Assembly: GCF_000243715.2 (NCBI RefSeq)
Contig: NZ_AHMO02000008.1
Span: 1,909,001 to 1,973,000 of the forward strand
Length of the DNA: 64,000 bases
Direction: 5' to 3'
DNA from: Leptospira broomii serovar Hurstbridge str. 5399
GTDB lineage: Bacteria; Spirochaetota; Leptospiria; Leptospirales; Leptospiraceae
Positions 9,748-17,708 of the stretch are shown one piece after another; position 1 is the first letter of the stretch; the number at the start of each line of letters is the position of its first letter. The notes under the pieces were generated by a model. The model ran no database searches, was not told where the DNA came from, and worked only from the letters and a program-made list of their open reading frames with translations. The position numbers and the translations under genes are program-made.

Positions 9748-10272
9748 ATGGGTGATCCCGAAATAGACGAAGAAGAAGGCGGCGTCCCTGCCGCGGACGG
9801 CGGAGCCGGTTCTTCTCCACTTATAAAATGGCTCATCTATATTGCGGGAGCCGTATTTGGAATTATCATCGTTGTGCTTGTATCTATGTTTGTCGCAAAG
9901 CAGGCCGCCACGAGTACGTTTCGGGAAATGAAAAACGTTTCCTTGGTGAAACCTCCTCCTCCTTTAGTTACGTTCGCATTCCAGGAAGAATTTAGGATCA
10001 ATACGGCCGATAAGGGTGAAACTCACTTCGTCAAAATGAAACTCTCTTTCGGTGTTGCGAAAGACGATACGAAGATAACGAACGAATTGGCGGAACGGAT
10101 CGCTCAGATGCGGGATTTGGTGAACTTGATCGTAGGTCGTAAGACCAAGGACGATCTAATCGACGTGGAAGATCAATTGGATCTTCGCGAGGAAATCAAA
10201 GCTCAAATTAACCATATACTCTCGGAAGGAAAGATTCAGGAAGTCTACTTTACGGAATTCATAGTGAACTAA
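9748..10272 (+). CDS. fliL: Flagellar basal body-associated protein FliL
   Basis: FliL supports stator function and, in spirochaetes, flagellar orientation. This 174-residue protein has an acidic glycine-rich N-terminus, one membrane helix at about residues 27-50 (WLIYIAGAVFGIIIVVLVSMFV) and a periplasmic domain whose C-terminus KIQEVYFTEFIVN is the usual FliL end. A good ribosome binding site (AAAAGGAG) sits ahead of the ATG. Its stop codon shares one base with the kdsB start, so the two genes are translationally coupled. Confidence 0.9.
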   Translation: MGDPEIDEEEGGVPAADGGAGSSPLIKWLIYIAGAVFGIIIVVLVSMFVAKQAATSTFREMKNVSLVKPPPPLVTFAFQEEFRINTADKGETHFVKMKLSFGVAKDDTKITNELAERIAQMRDLVNLIVGRKTKDDLIDVEDQLDLREEIKAQINHILSEGKIQEVYFTEFIVN

Positions 10273-11012
10273 TGACAAATTCCAAAGTACTCGGAGTCAT
10301 CCCGGCAAGGTTCGGAAGTTCAAGGTTTCCGGGAAAGCCCCTTGTTAATATAGGGGATTTTCCTATGATTCTTTGGACATATAAGAATTCACTAAAGTCT
10401 TCTTTAGTGAATGAGCTTGTAGTCGCCACCGACGATGAGCGAATTCTGATGGTCGTTCTGGACAACGGGGGGAACGCCGTAATGACATCTCCCGATCATC
10501 CGTCCGGAACGGATAGAATCCGGGAGGTCGCCTTACGATTTCCGCACTTCGGCGTGGTTGTAAATATACAAGGCGACGAACCGGGGATAGAGGCCGAATT
10601 GATCGACGGTGTGGCTCGCCTTAAAATAGATCGAAACGATTGGGCCATGACTACCGCGGCAGCTCCGATGGACCCTGTCGAGATCACCGATCCGAATCGG
10701 GTTAAAGTCGTGATGGATTCGAAGGGTAAAGCCTTGTATTTTTCCCGTTCCCCGATTCCCAGCCAGTTCAAGAAAAACGTTCCTGCGTTTCGGCATCTCG
10801 GGATCTACGCTTACGATCGTGATTTCTTGTTAAGTTATCCCGATCTTCCTGCGAGCCCGTTGGAGGATTCGGAATCTTTGGAACAGCTACGGGCTCTGGA
10901 AGCAGGCTATTCGATCGGAGTACATATAACGGAACGCGCTGCATTGAGCGTGGACACCCCGAATGATTTAAAATTAGTAATCCAGGATTTTCAAGCCAAA
11001 GGCCTGATATAG
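10272..11012 (+). CDS. kdsB: 3-deoxy-manno-octulosonate cytidylyltransferase
   Basis: KdsB activates Kdo as CMP-Kdo for lipopolysaccharide inner core. The 246-residue protein opens with VIPARFGSSRFPGKPL, the nucleotide-binding signature of the family, and later has VVNIQGDEPGIE (residues about 97-108) with the metal-binding aspartate, and YFSRSPIP. It is a full-length, ordinary member. Its ATG overlaps the fliL stop by one base, so an LPS gene ends a motility operon. The facing minus-strand STAS gene lies 58 bases downstream with a weak hairpin between them. Confidence 0.94.
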   Translation: MTNSKVLGVIPARFGSSRFPGKPLVNIGDFPMILWTYKNSLKSSLVNELVVATDDERILMVVLDNGGNAVMTSPDHPSGTDRIREVALRFPHFGVVVNIQGDEPGIEAELIDGVARLKIDRNDWAMTTAAAPMDPVEITDPNRVKVVMDSKGKALYFSRSPIPSQFKKNVPAFRHLGIYAYDRDFLLSYPDLPASPLEDSESLEQLRALEAGYSIGVHITERAALSVDTPNDLKLVIQDFQAKGLI

Positions 11013-11043
11013 AGTCGGACGACTATTTGCAAATTTAACCGCT

Positions 11044-11066
11044 TCGACTTCCAAGATAGAAGTCGA
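11044..11066. terminator. Possible hairpin between convergent kdsB and STAS genes
   Basis: TCGACTTC at 11044-11051 pairs with GAAGTCGA at 11059-11066 across a 7-base loop. It sits in the 58-base space between two convergent stop codons, where a two-way terminator is expected, but no T tract follows on either strand. Weak as a rho-independent terminator. Confidence 0.35.
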
Positions 11067-11070
11067 TCGC

Positions 11071-11409
11071 TTAACCTAAAGCTTCTTGAAGAGTATTATG
11101 GATCAATACGAAGTCAGTCAATCCGACTATATCCATCACTTTACGGAAATGATCGTTTAAACCCGCAAACTCGATCTTTGCGGAAGATTCCGCGGCCTTT
11201 GTAATCAAACTGATCAACGTTGCCAATCCCGCAGAATTGATATAAGATGTGCCGTGAAAATTCAGAATTACTCGAGCTCTACGCAATTCCGGAATAGAAT
11301 GATATTTGTTGATGATGTCTTCGTCGGCATCGGAAGTGATCTCGCCTGAGATATGTAACACCGGTACAGACGGCTCCAAGTCCACGGTTATTTTGAATTC
11401 GTCAGACAT
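11071..11409 (-). CDS. STAS-domain anti-sigma factor antagonist
   Basis: This 112-residue protein is a stand-alone STAS domain (SpoIIAA/RsbV-like). The segment ARVILNFHGTSYINSAGLATLISL (about 45-68) contains the usual helix cap with the serine of NSAGL, the likely phosphorylation site used by HPK/RsbW kinases. Such proteins free sigma factors or other partners when dephosphorylated by SpoIIE-type phosphatases; one such phosphatase is encoded at 29330-31375, but a link is only a guess. It is transcribed alone on the minus strand. Confidence 0.85.
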   Translation of the reverse strand: MSDEFKITVDLEPSVPVLHISGEITSDADEDIINKYHSIPELRRARVILNFHGTSYINSAGLATLISLITKAAESSAKIEFAGLNDHFRKVMDIVGLTDFVLIHNTLQEALG

Positions 11410-11505
11410 ATGCCTTATTTATCACAAAGACCCTCTCTCGAAACCGCAGTCAACCCCGTTTCATGGGGTTTTTGAAAGGTAGGACTGCCATTTTGCCGAC
11501 CAAGA

Positions 11506-11715
11506 TTAGGTATAATGTTCAAGCTCCTGCGGAGAAAGTTTGTCGAATATTTCACCGCACTTAGTGCATTGAAAGCTGACTTCTTTCGGTTTGGAGGAAA
11601 TGCCGAATAGAATTAAGAACCAGGCGGATTTAGAATAGGTCTTTAACTCTTTCACTAAGGGAGAATTTCGAGTAGTTCCGCAAGTTTGGCAATGAGGCGC
11701 TGGAGATCCGTTCAC
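11506..11715 (-). CDS. Small zinc-ribbon protein
   Basis: This 69-residue protein has two cysteine pairs, CQTCG at residues 9-13 and CTKCG at about 50-54, flanking a hydrophobic stretch (SAWFLILFGI). The pairs could hold one zinc. It starts with GTG at 11715; the frame stays open further upstream through a Pro/Ser-rich stretch, so the true start may lie earlier. The family is not recognised. It lies between the STAS gene and the cytochrome gene, all on minus, with a terminator upstream of it. Confidence 0.5.
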   Translation of the reverse strand: MNGSPAPHCQTCGTTRNSPLVKELKTYSKSAWFLILFGISSKPKEVSFQCTKCGEIFDKLSPQELEHYT

Positions 11716-11772
11716 ATTTCCAGCATTAGGGGAGGGCGGAAAAGTTCCAGAAGAAAAGCCCGAATAGCGGAG

Positions 11773-11800
11773 AAAAGGGTGGGGGAAAACCCACCCTTTT
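11773..11800. terminator. Rho-independent terminator (two-way) after the cytochrome c gene
   Basis: An 11-bp perfect stem, AAAAGGGTGGG at 11773-11783 and CCCACCCTTTT at 11790-11800, closes a 6-base loop. It lies 5 bases past the stop of the minus-strand cytochrome gene and provides a T-run in either direction. Confidence 0.85.
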
Positions 11801-11805
11801 AGGGA

Positions 11806-12219
11806 TTAGTTTTGCGTGAGGTGGATTACGTATTTTGCGACTAATTTAAGTTTATCGTCGCCTAGATACTTAAAGGCCACCATCGTGCCGCCGGGAATTC
11901 CGTTATTTAACGTTTTTAGAATACCGGCTTCCGTCGGTCCGTTCTTCCATTCTTTAGCCGGAGCTTTATAATTACGCGGTTTAGGATTTAGGTTCGCCGC
12001 TGCGAGTCCATCCCCTGCACCTTTTTCACCGTGGCAAGATGCACAGTTCGCAGCAAAGATTTCTTTTCCCTGCTCCAATTCAGGAGTGAGTGCAGGAGCC
12101 GCGGTAGCAGCAGGCGCAGCCGCTTCCTTTTTAGATTCGTTTTTATCACCACAATTCAAAACCAGAGCCAAAGCGATCATTGTCGCGGAGGCGGAAATTA
12201 ATAGAGCCCTATTTTTCAT
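11806..12219 (-). CDS. Lipoprotein c-type cytochrome (class I)
   Basis: A single-haem electron carrier of 137 residues. The signal peptide ends in a lipobox LVLNC with lipidated Cys23, so the protein is probably membrane anchored on the periplasmic side. An Ala/Pro-rich linker (residues 32-46) follows. The haem site is CASCH at 59-63 with EKGAGDG after it, and GGTMVAFKYLGDDKLKLVAKYVI near the end gives the methionine ligand. I chose the ATG at 12219 because AAGGAG lies 6 bases before it; in-frame upstream ATGs lack this. A terminator lies just downstream and an FNR-like site about 87 bases upstream, so oxygen-dependent control is plausible. Confidence 0.9.
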   Translation of the reverse strand: MKNRALLISASATMIALALVLNCGDKNESKKEAAAPAATAAPALTPELEQGKEIFAANCASCHGEKGAGDGLAAANLNPKPRNYKAPAKEWKNGPTEAGILKTLNNGIPGGTMVAFKYLGDDKLKLVAKYVIHLTQN

Positions 12220-12305
12220 GGACTTCTCCTTTTTCATGATTCCATCTTTCTTCGCTAGGATTGGAAAGCAAAGGAATTTTTTTGTCACAGAAACGTCCGG
12301 GGAAC

Positions 12306-12319
12306 TTGACGTATATCAA
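12306..12319. promoter_or_regulatory. FNR/CRP-family-like site upstream of the cytochrome gene
   Basis: TTGACGTATATCAA matches the FNR consensus TTGAT-N4-ATCAA at nine of ten positions. It sits 87 bases upstream of the cytochrome start, in a range suited to activation. Which CRP/FNR protein would bind is unknown. Confidence 0.5.
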
Positions 12320-12403
12320 TGAGAAAACAATTTTCCAAAAGGGGATCGATCGATATTAAAGAAATTTGCAACCGGTTCCGGTATCGAATCCGGCTGCGTT
12401 TGT

Positions 12404-12763
12404 TTATTTGATCGGTTTAAAGAAGGACCCGGTTTTAGGCTCCGTCCTATCGAATATGACAGGCATATCGATCCTGACGGATTCAGTGACGGGCTTCCCT
12501 TCCGATAGACCTTCCAGGATACCCATCGTCTTTGCCCCTTCCTCTAGATCGATGACTGCAAGAACATAAGGAGCTTTCGACGCTAGATGACCGAAGCCTA
12601 CATGAACGACCGTGTAGGTATAGACTTTTCCCTTTCCACTAAAGACTTTTTCCTGTAAGGAATCGCTTCCGCAACGAGTGCAAGCGACTGCCGGCTCGGT
12701 CATTTCAAATCCGCAGGAGGTACATTTCTTTCCCTTGAGCACGTTTATTTCTACGGTCTCCAT
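12404..12763 (-). CDS. DUF35 zinc-ribbon/OB-fold acyl-CoA-associated protein
   Basis: This 119-residue protein has a rubredoxin-like zinc ribbon with CTSCG and CTRCGS (about 12-34) followed by an OB-fold with GKVYTYTVVHVG and APYVLAVIDLEEG. DUF35 proteins act as small partners of thiolases and HMG-CoA synthases, channelling acyl-CoA. I chose the ATG at 12763 (METVEINVL); an upstream extension would overlap the thiolase. The thiolase stop ends 1 base before this start, so the pair is coupled. It is the last gene of an SDR-thiolase-DUF35 operon. Confidence 0.85.
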   Translation of the reverse strand: METVEINVLKGKKCTSCGFEMTEPAVACTRCGSDSLQEKVFSGKGKVYTYTVVHVGFGHLASKAPYVLAVIDLEEGAKTMGILEGLSEGKPVTESVRIDMPVIFDRTEPKTGSFFKPIK

Positions 12764-12764
12764 T

Positions 12765-13928
12765 TTAGTCGCCTCTCTGCAGAATATGTACGATACTAAC
12801 GGCACCGGGACCGCCCAAAACATGGGTCAGTGCGGTTCGAGCATTTGTAACCTGCCGTTTTTCGGCTTGGTTCCTTAACTGAAATGTCATTTCTACGACT
12901 TGTCCAACTCCGGTCGCGCCGACAGGGTGGCCTTTTGCTTTTAGGCCTCCCGAAGTATTGACAGGCAGTTTTCCGCCAAGACGAGTATGGCCTTCCAAAG
13001 TAAATGGGCCGCCTTTTCCTTTTTCCACGAATCCTAGATCCTCTATATTTATGATCTCGGTGATCGTAAAACAGTCATGGCATTCCAGTACGTCGATCTC
13101 TTTTCTTTCTAGGCCCGACATCTTAAACGCTTCGGCAGCGGCTTGAAGCGAAGCTGGAAAACTGACCGAATCTTTCTTTAGGGTCACATTAAAGTAATCT
13201 CCGCCGATTCCGGACCCTTTTACTAAAACGTAATCTTTTCTAATCGATTTCGCTTTTTCTTTTGTCGTAATGATTACAGCGGCAGCTGCATCCGTTACTA
13301 GAGAAACATCATGAAATCCGAATGGAGTCGTAACCATTCTTGCCTTCATTATATTATTAAACGAAATCTCTTTTTGTTTATGAGCGAAAGGATTTAAACT
13401 TCCATGATAATAGTTTTTTTCGGCAACCTTAGAGAGCATTTCCTTGGTCGTGCCGAATTCGTGCATGTGTCGAGTCGCGTTGAGCGCAAAGCCGGATGGT
13501 CCGGAAATACAGTACCCGCCTTCTACGTCTTGGTCCTGACCGCGTGCGACGATTTCCATCGTCGATTCCGGGTCCAGGCCGTTCATCTTCTCTACTCCTA
13601 AAACTAGGACCGTATCGTACAGCCCCGATGCTACGGCAAGAAATCCTTGTCTCATTGCGATTCCTCCGGAGGCACAAGCCCCTTCGGTTCGTATTGCCGG
13701 TCTGTCGCCTAATCCTAGTAAGTTGGCTGCGTAAGAACCCATCGTGTTCTGAGCGTTGAATTCGTTACCTGCGTAATTTCCCACATAGACGGCTTGAATT
13801 TCTTTTCGATCGATTCCGGAGTCCCGAACGGCTCCGTTTCCGGCTTCGGTTACCAAATCCCTAAGCGTTCTGTCTTTATGATTTCCATGGAGCGTTTCGT
13901 AGGCTCCTACGATCGCGACTTCTCTCAT
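12765..13928 (-). CDS. Thiolase family protein (SCP-x/acetyl-CoA acetyltransferase type)
   Basis: Thiolases form or cleave beta-ketoacyl-CoA. The 387-residue protein has the nucleophilic cysteine in EGACASGG (Cys85) and the C-terminal active site loop GGLKAKGHPVGATGVGQ near residue 335. CHDCFTITE near residue 285 is the second conserved histidine region of the SCP-x group. The DUF35 gene beside it is the usual partner of this subgroup in bacteria and archaea. With the upstream SDR it probably works on CoA-bound fatty or sterol-like side chains; the substrate is unknown. Confidence 0.9.
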   Translation of the reverse strand: MREVAIVGAYETLHGNHKDRTLRDLVTEAGNGAVRDSGIDRKEIQAVYVGNYAGNEFNAQNTMGSYAANLLGLGDRPAIRTEGACASGGIAMRQGFLAVASGLYDTVLVLGVEKMNGLDPESTMEIVARGQDQDVEGGYCISGPSGFALNATRHMHEFGTTKEMLSKVAEKNYYHGSLNPFAHKQKEISFNNIMKARMVTTPFGFHDVSLVTDAAAAVIITTKEKAKSIRKDYVLVKGSGIGGDYFNVTLKKDSVSFPASLQAAAEAFKMSGLERKEIDVLECHDCFTITEIINIEDLGFVEKGKGGPFTLEGHTRLGGKLPVNTSGGLKAKGHPVGATGVGQVVEMTFQLRNQAEKRQVTNARTALTHVLGGPGAVSIVHILQRGD

Positions 13929-13932
13929 GGAA

Positions 13933-14700
13933 TTATAACCCGATCCCTGCTCCGCCGTCCACGCGGAGATACGTACCGGTGATATATGAAGCCTTATCCG
14001 ACAGGAAGAATTCCACCGCGTTAGCGATTTCTTGCTGCGTTCCCGGTCTCTTTAACGGAATGAAAGAAGGATCCGTTAGTTTCTTTTGAACTTCCTCCGA
14101 AAGGGATGACGTCATATCCGTTTGAACATAGCCCGGGCATACCGCATTTACCAATACCCCGCGACCGGAGAATTCTCTTGCTGCCACTTTTGTTAACGCA
14201 ATGACGGCGGCCTTGGAAGACGAATAGTTCGCTTGGCCGGGTTGTCCGGTTAGACCGGAGAGGGAAGAAATATTTACGATTCGAGCGGAAGGCGCTTTCA
14301 AAAGTAATTTTGAGGCGGACTTGGTCATAAGGAAAACGCCTTTTGCATTTACGTCCATAACGAAGTCAAACTCTTGCTCCGTCATGCGGATGAACAAATT
14401 GTCTTTTAAAACTCCTGCATTGTTTACCAAGAAGTCCAATTTGCCGAATTTGTCTTTCACTGCGGCGATAACTGCATCGCAATCTTCCGGTTTAGTAACG
14501 TTTGCAGCTACTCCGATGGCTTTCACTCCGAACTCTTTAGCGATCTCTGCGGCAGCCTGTTCTATATGTTCCTTATTTAAATCGGCGACGACGATATCTC
14601 CGCCTTCCTTTGCGATCGTATTTGCAATCGCTCTTCCTAATCCTCTGGGAGAAGCGGCGCCGGTGATTAATGCAACTTTGCCTTCGAATTGTTTTGCCAT
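13933..14700 (-). CDS. Short-chain dehydrogenase, FabG-like (3-oxoacyl reductase)
   Basis: A classical SDR of 255 residues. It has the NAD(P) motif [14 protein letters not shown] at about 14-27, NNAGVL near residue 92, a catalytic serine in NISSLSG and the YSSSK catalytic Tyr/Lys near residue 160. The C-terminus [17 protein letters not shown] is typical of 3-oxoacyl-[ACP/CoA] reductases. It begins an operon with the thiolase 4 bases downstream and DUF35, which argues for a CoA-linked beta-oxidation or ketoacyl step and not the housekeeping FabG. A ribosome binding site AGAGGA precedes the ATG. Confidence 0.88.
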   Translation of the reverse strand: MAKQFEGKVALITGAASPRGLGRAIANTIAKEGGDIVVADLNKEHIEQAAAEIAKEFGVKAIGVAANVTKPEDCDAVIAAVKDKFGKLDFLVNNAGVLKDNLFIRMTEQEFDFVMDVNAKGVFLMTKSASKLLLKAPSARIVNISSLSGLTGQPGQANYSSSKAAVIALTKVAAREFSGRGVLVNAVCPGYVQTDMTSSLSEEVQKKLTDPSFIPLKRPGTQQEIANAVEFFLSDKASYITGTYLRVDGGAGIGL

Positions 14701-15050
14701 TATTGGATTCCTCTTAATAGTCTCGAATTAGATCCGTTCCCGGAAAGGGTATGAAACCGTTTTTCTTTCTTAATAGAACGATTGTTCTGGCTAAACTTCA
14801 TTTTATACGCTCATCCCGACAAGGAAAATTCCACTACTAGTTTTCTGATAAAACGCTGTTCGGTTGATTTGAACGTTTGTTCGCATTTGATTATCTTAAT
14901 CGTAACGATTATTTCGACTCGGCTTTCAAAGCCGATAAATTGAAAGAAATTCCCGAATCGATATAGGTTCAATACGATTCCATTTCCCCCATATTTTGTT
15001 GCATTTAAAACCTATTGCCATGACGGGGTGCATCGTTCAGAAAGGAAAAG
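14701..15050. other. Divergent intergenic region between SDR operon and esterase
   Basis: This 350-base gap must hold promoters in both directions. AGAAC-GATT-GTTCT at 14775-14788 is an inverted repeat about 75 bases upstream of the SDR start and looks like a repressor operator. I see no gene and no clear terminator. Confidence 0.5.
14775..14788. promoter_or_regulatory. Inverted repeat, candidate operator of the SDR-thiolase operon
   Basis: AGAAC-GATT-GTTCT has 5-bp perfect arms and a 4-base spacer and lies in the promoter region of the minus-strand operon. A TetR-type lipid regulator would be a usual binder; no regulator gene is adjacent. Confidence 0.35.
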
Positions 15051-15752
15051 ATGTCTCTTAATATTCCATTAGAACAGATCGGTCCTTTGAAGGCCGCTCG
15101 GGTCAAAGGCGATCCAAATGCACCTTACGTGATTTTTTTTCACGGGTATGGCGCGAACGCTTACGATCTTCTCCCGCTTTATTCTTATATGGATGTTCCC
15201 AAAGGCACGAATTTTATTTTTCCTGATGGTATCTTGGAAATTCCCTTAATGCCCGGTTATAACGGACGAGCTTGGTTTCCGATCGATATGGAAGCATTGC
15301 AACGGGCAATGATGACCGGCGGATATCGGGACTTTTCGGATCGTTATCCGAAAGGGTTAGAGGAAGCGAGAGAGAAGGCCGTGCAAATGATCGAGGCCCT
15401 AAATGTTCCGATGGATCGAATCGTCTTAGGAGGGTTTAGTCAAGGTTCGATGCTCGCCACCGATATCGTTCTCAGAGCGGAAGCGAAGCCGAAAGGATTA
15501 GTCATACTTTCGGGTACTCTAATCGATGAACCGGAATGGTCCTTGTTAGCCAAAAAGACTCCAGGCTATCCTTTTTTTCAAAGTCATGGTCGGATGGATC
15601 CTGTCCTGGGTTACCCTGCGGCAAAGAAACTGGAAACTTTATTAAAAGAAGCGGGCTGGAAAGGGGAGATGCTGGCGTTTCCTGGTGGACATGAAATCCC
15701 GGAGGTAGTACTCCTCGGTATGAACCGTTATTTAAAAGATCTCTTCCAATGA
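15051..15752 (+). CDS. Serine carboxylesterase/phospholipase (alpha/beta hydrolase)
   Basis: The 233-residue protein fits the carboxylesterase/phospholipase family (YpfH/EstB-like). The oxyanion segment [12 protein letters not shown] (29-40), nucleophile motif GFSQG with Ser130, the aspartate of [12 protein letters not shown] near 185 and the histidine of PGGHEIPE near 216 form a complete triad. It is cytoplasmic, without a signal peptide. AAAGGAAAAG precedes the ATG. The stop overlaps the next start by 4 bases. Confidence 0.88.
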   Translation: MSLNIPLEQIGPLKAARVKGDPNAPYVIFFHGYGANAYDLLPLYSYMDVPKGTNFIFPDGILEIPLMPGYNGRAWFPIDMEALQRAMMTGGYRDFSDRYPKGLEEAREKAVQMIEALNVPMDRIVLGGFSQGSMLATDIVLRAEAKPKGLVILSGTLIDEPEWSLLAKKTPGYPFFQSHGRMDPVLGYPAAKKLETLLKEAGWKGEMLAFPGGHEIPEVVLLGMNRYLKDLFQ

Positions 15753-16417
15753 CTTATCTTATCGAAAAGTATATCGCGCTCAAAAACAAGTATCGGAACT
15801 ACGATACTAAGGAAGCCCTCAAGAGAATGCAGGCTTTTCGGATCGCGTTGAAGGAGCTGGAAGATAAAGGATTTCGGACGGGCGTGGAAATCCTCGGTTC
15901 GATCAATTTCGGTATCGTGGAACCTTCTTCGGATATCGATTGTATTCTTCTCCATTATTGCGATCTACATAAAGATGAATGTCCGGAATATTGCCCTAAC
16001 TTTCTTTACGAAGCCGAAGAGATTAAAACGAGTCTTCGCAAACGTTTAAAAGACGAGAATCTGAAAGTGGAATTTTTGGACTGTATCAATTTAAGAATGG
16101 TTGAAAGAGCCCTTGAATCGGGACATTTAAAGGAACACGAAGTTTTACGAAGACTTCTATTTTATAGAACGATAGGCCGTCCTGTCAATCGGCCGCTATT
16201 TATCCCGTATTGCGAAAAATTGGAAGAAAACGAAGAATACATTAAGGAAATTTTAGAATGGGGTTCGGAGGCTTTACAATCGTATCTAGGCACATCCAGA
16301 CACCGTTTTTCGTTTAACAAGTACAACGAAAGAATCGAGAGTTCCGGGCTTCAGTTACCTCTTGGACTGAAGGAAGAACTCGCCAGCTACTTGGAACAGG
16401 GAGAGAAAATACCTTAG
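15749..16417 (+). CDS. Nucleotidyltransferase-fold protein
   Basis: The segment [26 protein letters not shown] (about 46-71) is the GS-x-(n)-D-x-D signature of the DNA polymerase beta-like nucleotidyltransferase fold, with both metal aspartates of SDIDC. The remaining 150 residues are helical and charged, with four cysteines between residues 70 and 85 ([12 protein letters not shown]), possibly a metal site. The target is unknown. It overlaps the esterase by 4 bases, so the two are coupled; no link of function is known. Confidence 0.65.
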   Translation: MTYLIEKYIALKNKYRNYDTKEALKRMQAFRIALKELEDKGFRTGVEILGSINFGIVEPSSDIDCILLHYCDLHKDECPEYCPNFLYEAEEIKTSLRKRLKDENLKVEFLDCINLRMVERALESGHLKEHEVLRRLLFYRTIGRPVNRPLFIPYCEKLEENEEYIKEILEWGSEALQSYLGTSRHRFSFNKYNERIESSGLQLPLGLKEELASYLEQGEKIP

Positions 16418-16446
16418 TTAAATATGATCTTAAAATCCCTATTCTA

Positions 16447-16812
16447 TTATTTGTATAAATGTTGATCCTGAATATAATCGATTCCGTTTTTCTTTAAGTA
16501 ATCGATTCCCCATTCGCTTAAAAATTCGAATAACGGCGCCAACGATCTGCCGAAATCGGTCAGAGAATATTCCACTCGTAACGGCCTTTCGGATTTGATT
16601 TCTCTGTTCAGAAGTTTGTTTCCTTCCAACTCCTTCAGTTGCTGAACTAATATTTTTTCCGAAATTCCGGGTAGGTTCACCTTTATATCTTTGTAACTTT
16701 TATGTTTAAAGTGATAAAGATGAGATAGTATCAGTATCTTCCATTTTCCGACGAAGAAACTGAGAGATACGTCGACAGGACAGGTAAAGGTTTTATTATT
16801 CAGTTCAATCAT
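16447..16812 (-). CDS. HxlR-family transcriptional regulator
   Basis: A 121-residue winged-helix protein: CPVDVSLSFFVGKWKILILSHLYHFKHKSYKDIKVNLPGISEKILVQQLKELEGNKLLNRE has the HxlR pattern (Cys near residue 9, GKWK, ISxKxLxxQLKELE). These regulators often sense quinones or aldehydes through that cysteine. I chose the ATG at 16812, preceded by CGGAG; a TTG at 16857 would add 15 residues and has little support. It lies downstream of the CDGSH gene on the same strand with 128 bases between them. Confidence 0.85.
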   Translation of the reverse strand: MIELNNKTFTCPVDVSLSFFVGKWKILILSHLYHFKHKSYKDIKVNLPGISEKILVQQLKELEGNKLLNREIKSERPLRVEYSLTDFGRSLAPLFEFLSEWGIDYLKKNGIDYIQDQHLYK

Positions 16813-16940
16813 GGCTCCGACCGTTTTCGTAATATGAAAAAAATTATTTCTCTCCAAATCGTTATCGCGATTTTGAATTAAATGAAATGCTTGTAAGGAT
16901 TACGCCGACTCTTGCGACGTTGCGAAATCCCGGAAATTAA

Positions 16941-17570
16941 TCATTCCGAAGAGAACTTAATTTTTTTATGCGTTCCATCGCAATAAGGCTTATTTGAAGA
17001 GCCGCCGCATCTGCACAGGTACGTTTTATCGATACGATTGATCATGTGGCCTGTGCCGGTACAAATTTCTAGATTTCCTTGGACCTTTAACGGACCATTT
17101 TCGGTAGGAGTGATCAGCAACTTACCATTCCGAGCGGCAAGTGTTTTCGGTTCTGACTCGGCGGTAGGCTCTCCGGTCGCAAGGAATTCGATGGTGGTAT
17201 GGCTGCTATCGCAGAACGGTTTATTCTTAGACGCCCCGCATCGACAAAGAGTGGCTCTAAACTCCAATCCGTGCCCGACAATATCCATATCGGCGTTAAA
17301 TGCGAGGGGCCCGTTTTCACGAACGCGAACTACGTTTACGTTAGGTGCGGATTCGGATACACTTGAATTCGCTTCGAATTTAATTGCTCCGGAAGGACAA
17401 TTAAGCGCCAATTGCTTGATTTCCTCTTCCGATGCTCGGTCCGGATAAATCCAATCTCCATCGACGTTTGGGACGAATACATCGGGTCGATTCAGCACGC
17501 AATTACGAGAATGGATGCATTTGTTCCCGTCAAAAAAGATAGTTACGTTTTTGCCTTTTATCGTGTCCAT
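16941..17570 (-). CDS. CDGSH iron-sulfur protein with N-terminal ferredoxin-like domain
   Basis: Three iron-sulfur modules are fused in 209 residues. The first 65 residues form a mono-cluster ferredoxin-like domain (CIHSRNC and CPSGAI). Two CDGSH [2Fe-2S] motifs follow: CRCGASKNKPFCDSSH near residue 108 and CRCGGSSNKPYCDGTH near residue 188. The first has serine in place of the glycine of CDGSH. Such proteins are thought to handle electrons or iron-sulfur clusters in the cytoplasm. The 138 bases upstream are very AT rich and contain TATTTAT/ATAAATA inverted arms at 17651-17675, which may be the promoter or an operator. Confidence 0.9.
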   Translation of the reverse strand: MDTIKGKNVTIFFDGNKCIHSRNCVLNRPDVFVPNVDGDWIYPDRASEEEIKQLALNCPSGAIKFEANSSVSESAPNVNVVRVRENGPLAFNADMDIVGHGLEFRATLCRCGASKNKPFCDSSHTTIEFLATGEPTAESEPKTLAARNGKLLITPTENGPLKVQGNLEICTGTGHMINRIDKTYLCRCGGSSNKPYCDGTHKKIKFSSE

Positions 17571-17708
17571 AGGAAACCGCCTCTTGCTTTTAAATCATCT
17601 CCAATAAATTCGGTTTTTTCTTAAAAAGATCCCATTCTGATATTGTATATTATTTATATATAATAATTATAAATAAATACCGTTCCGTTGCCTGAAACTC
17701 GTATCATT

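Noticed and set aside
14775..14788. LexA-type SOS box (GAAC-N4-GTTC)
   Set aside because: The palindrome matches the Gram-positive LexA consensus, but leptospiral LexA is reported to use a different box (TTTG-N5-CAAA), and the genes it precedes are not SOS genes.
16813..16857. Upstream TTG start for the HxlR regulator
   Set aside because: The ATG at 16812 has a ribosome binding site and gives the normal HxlR length.
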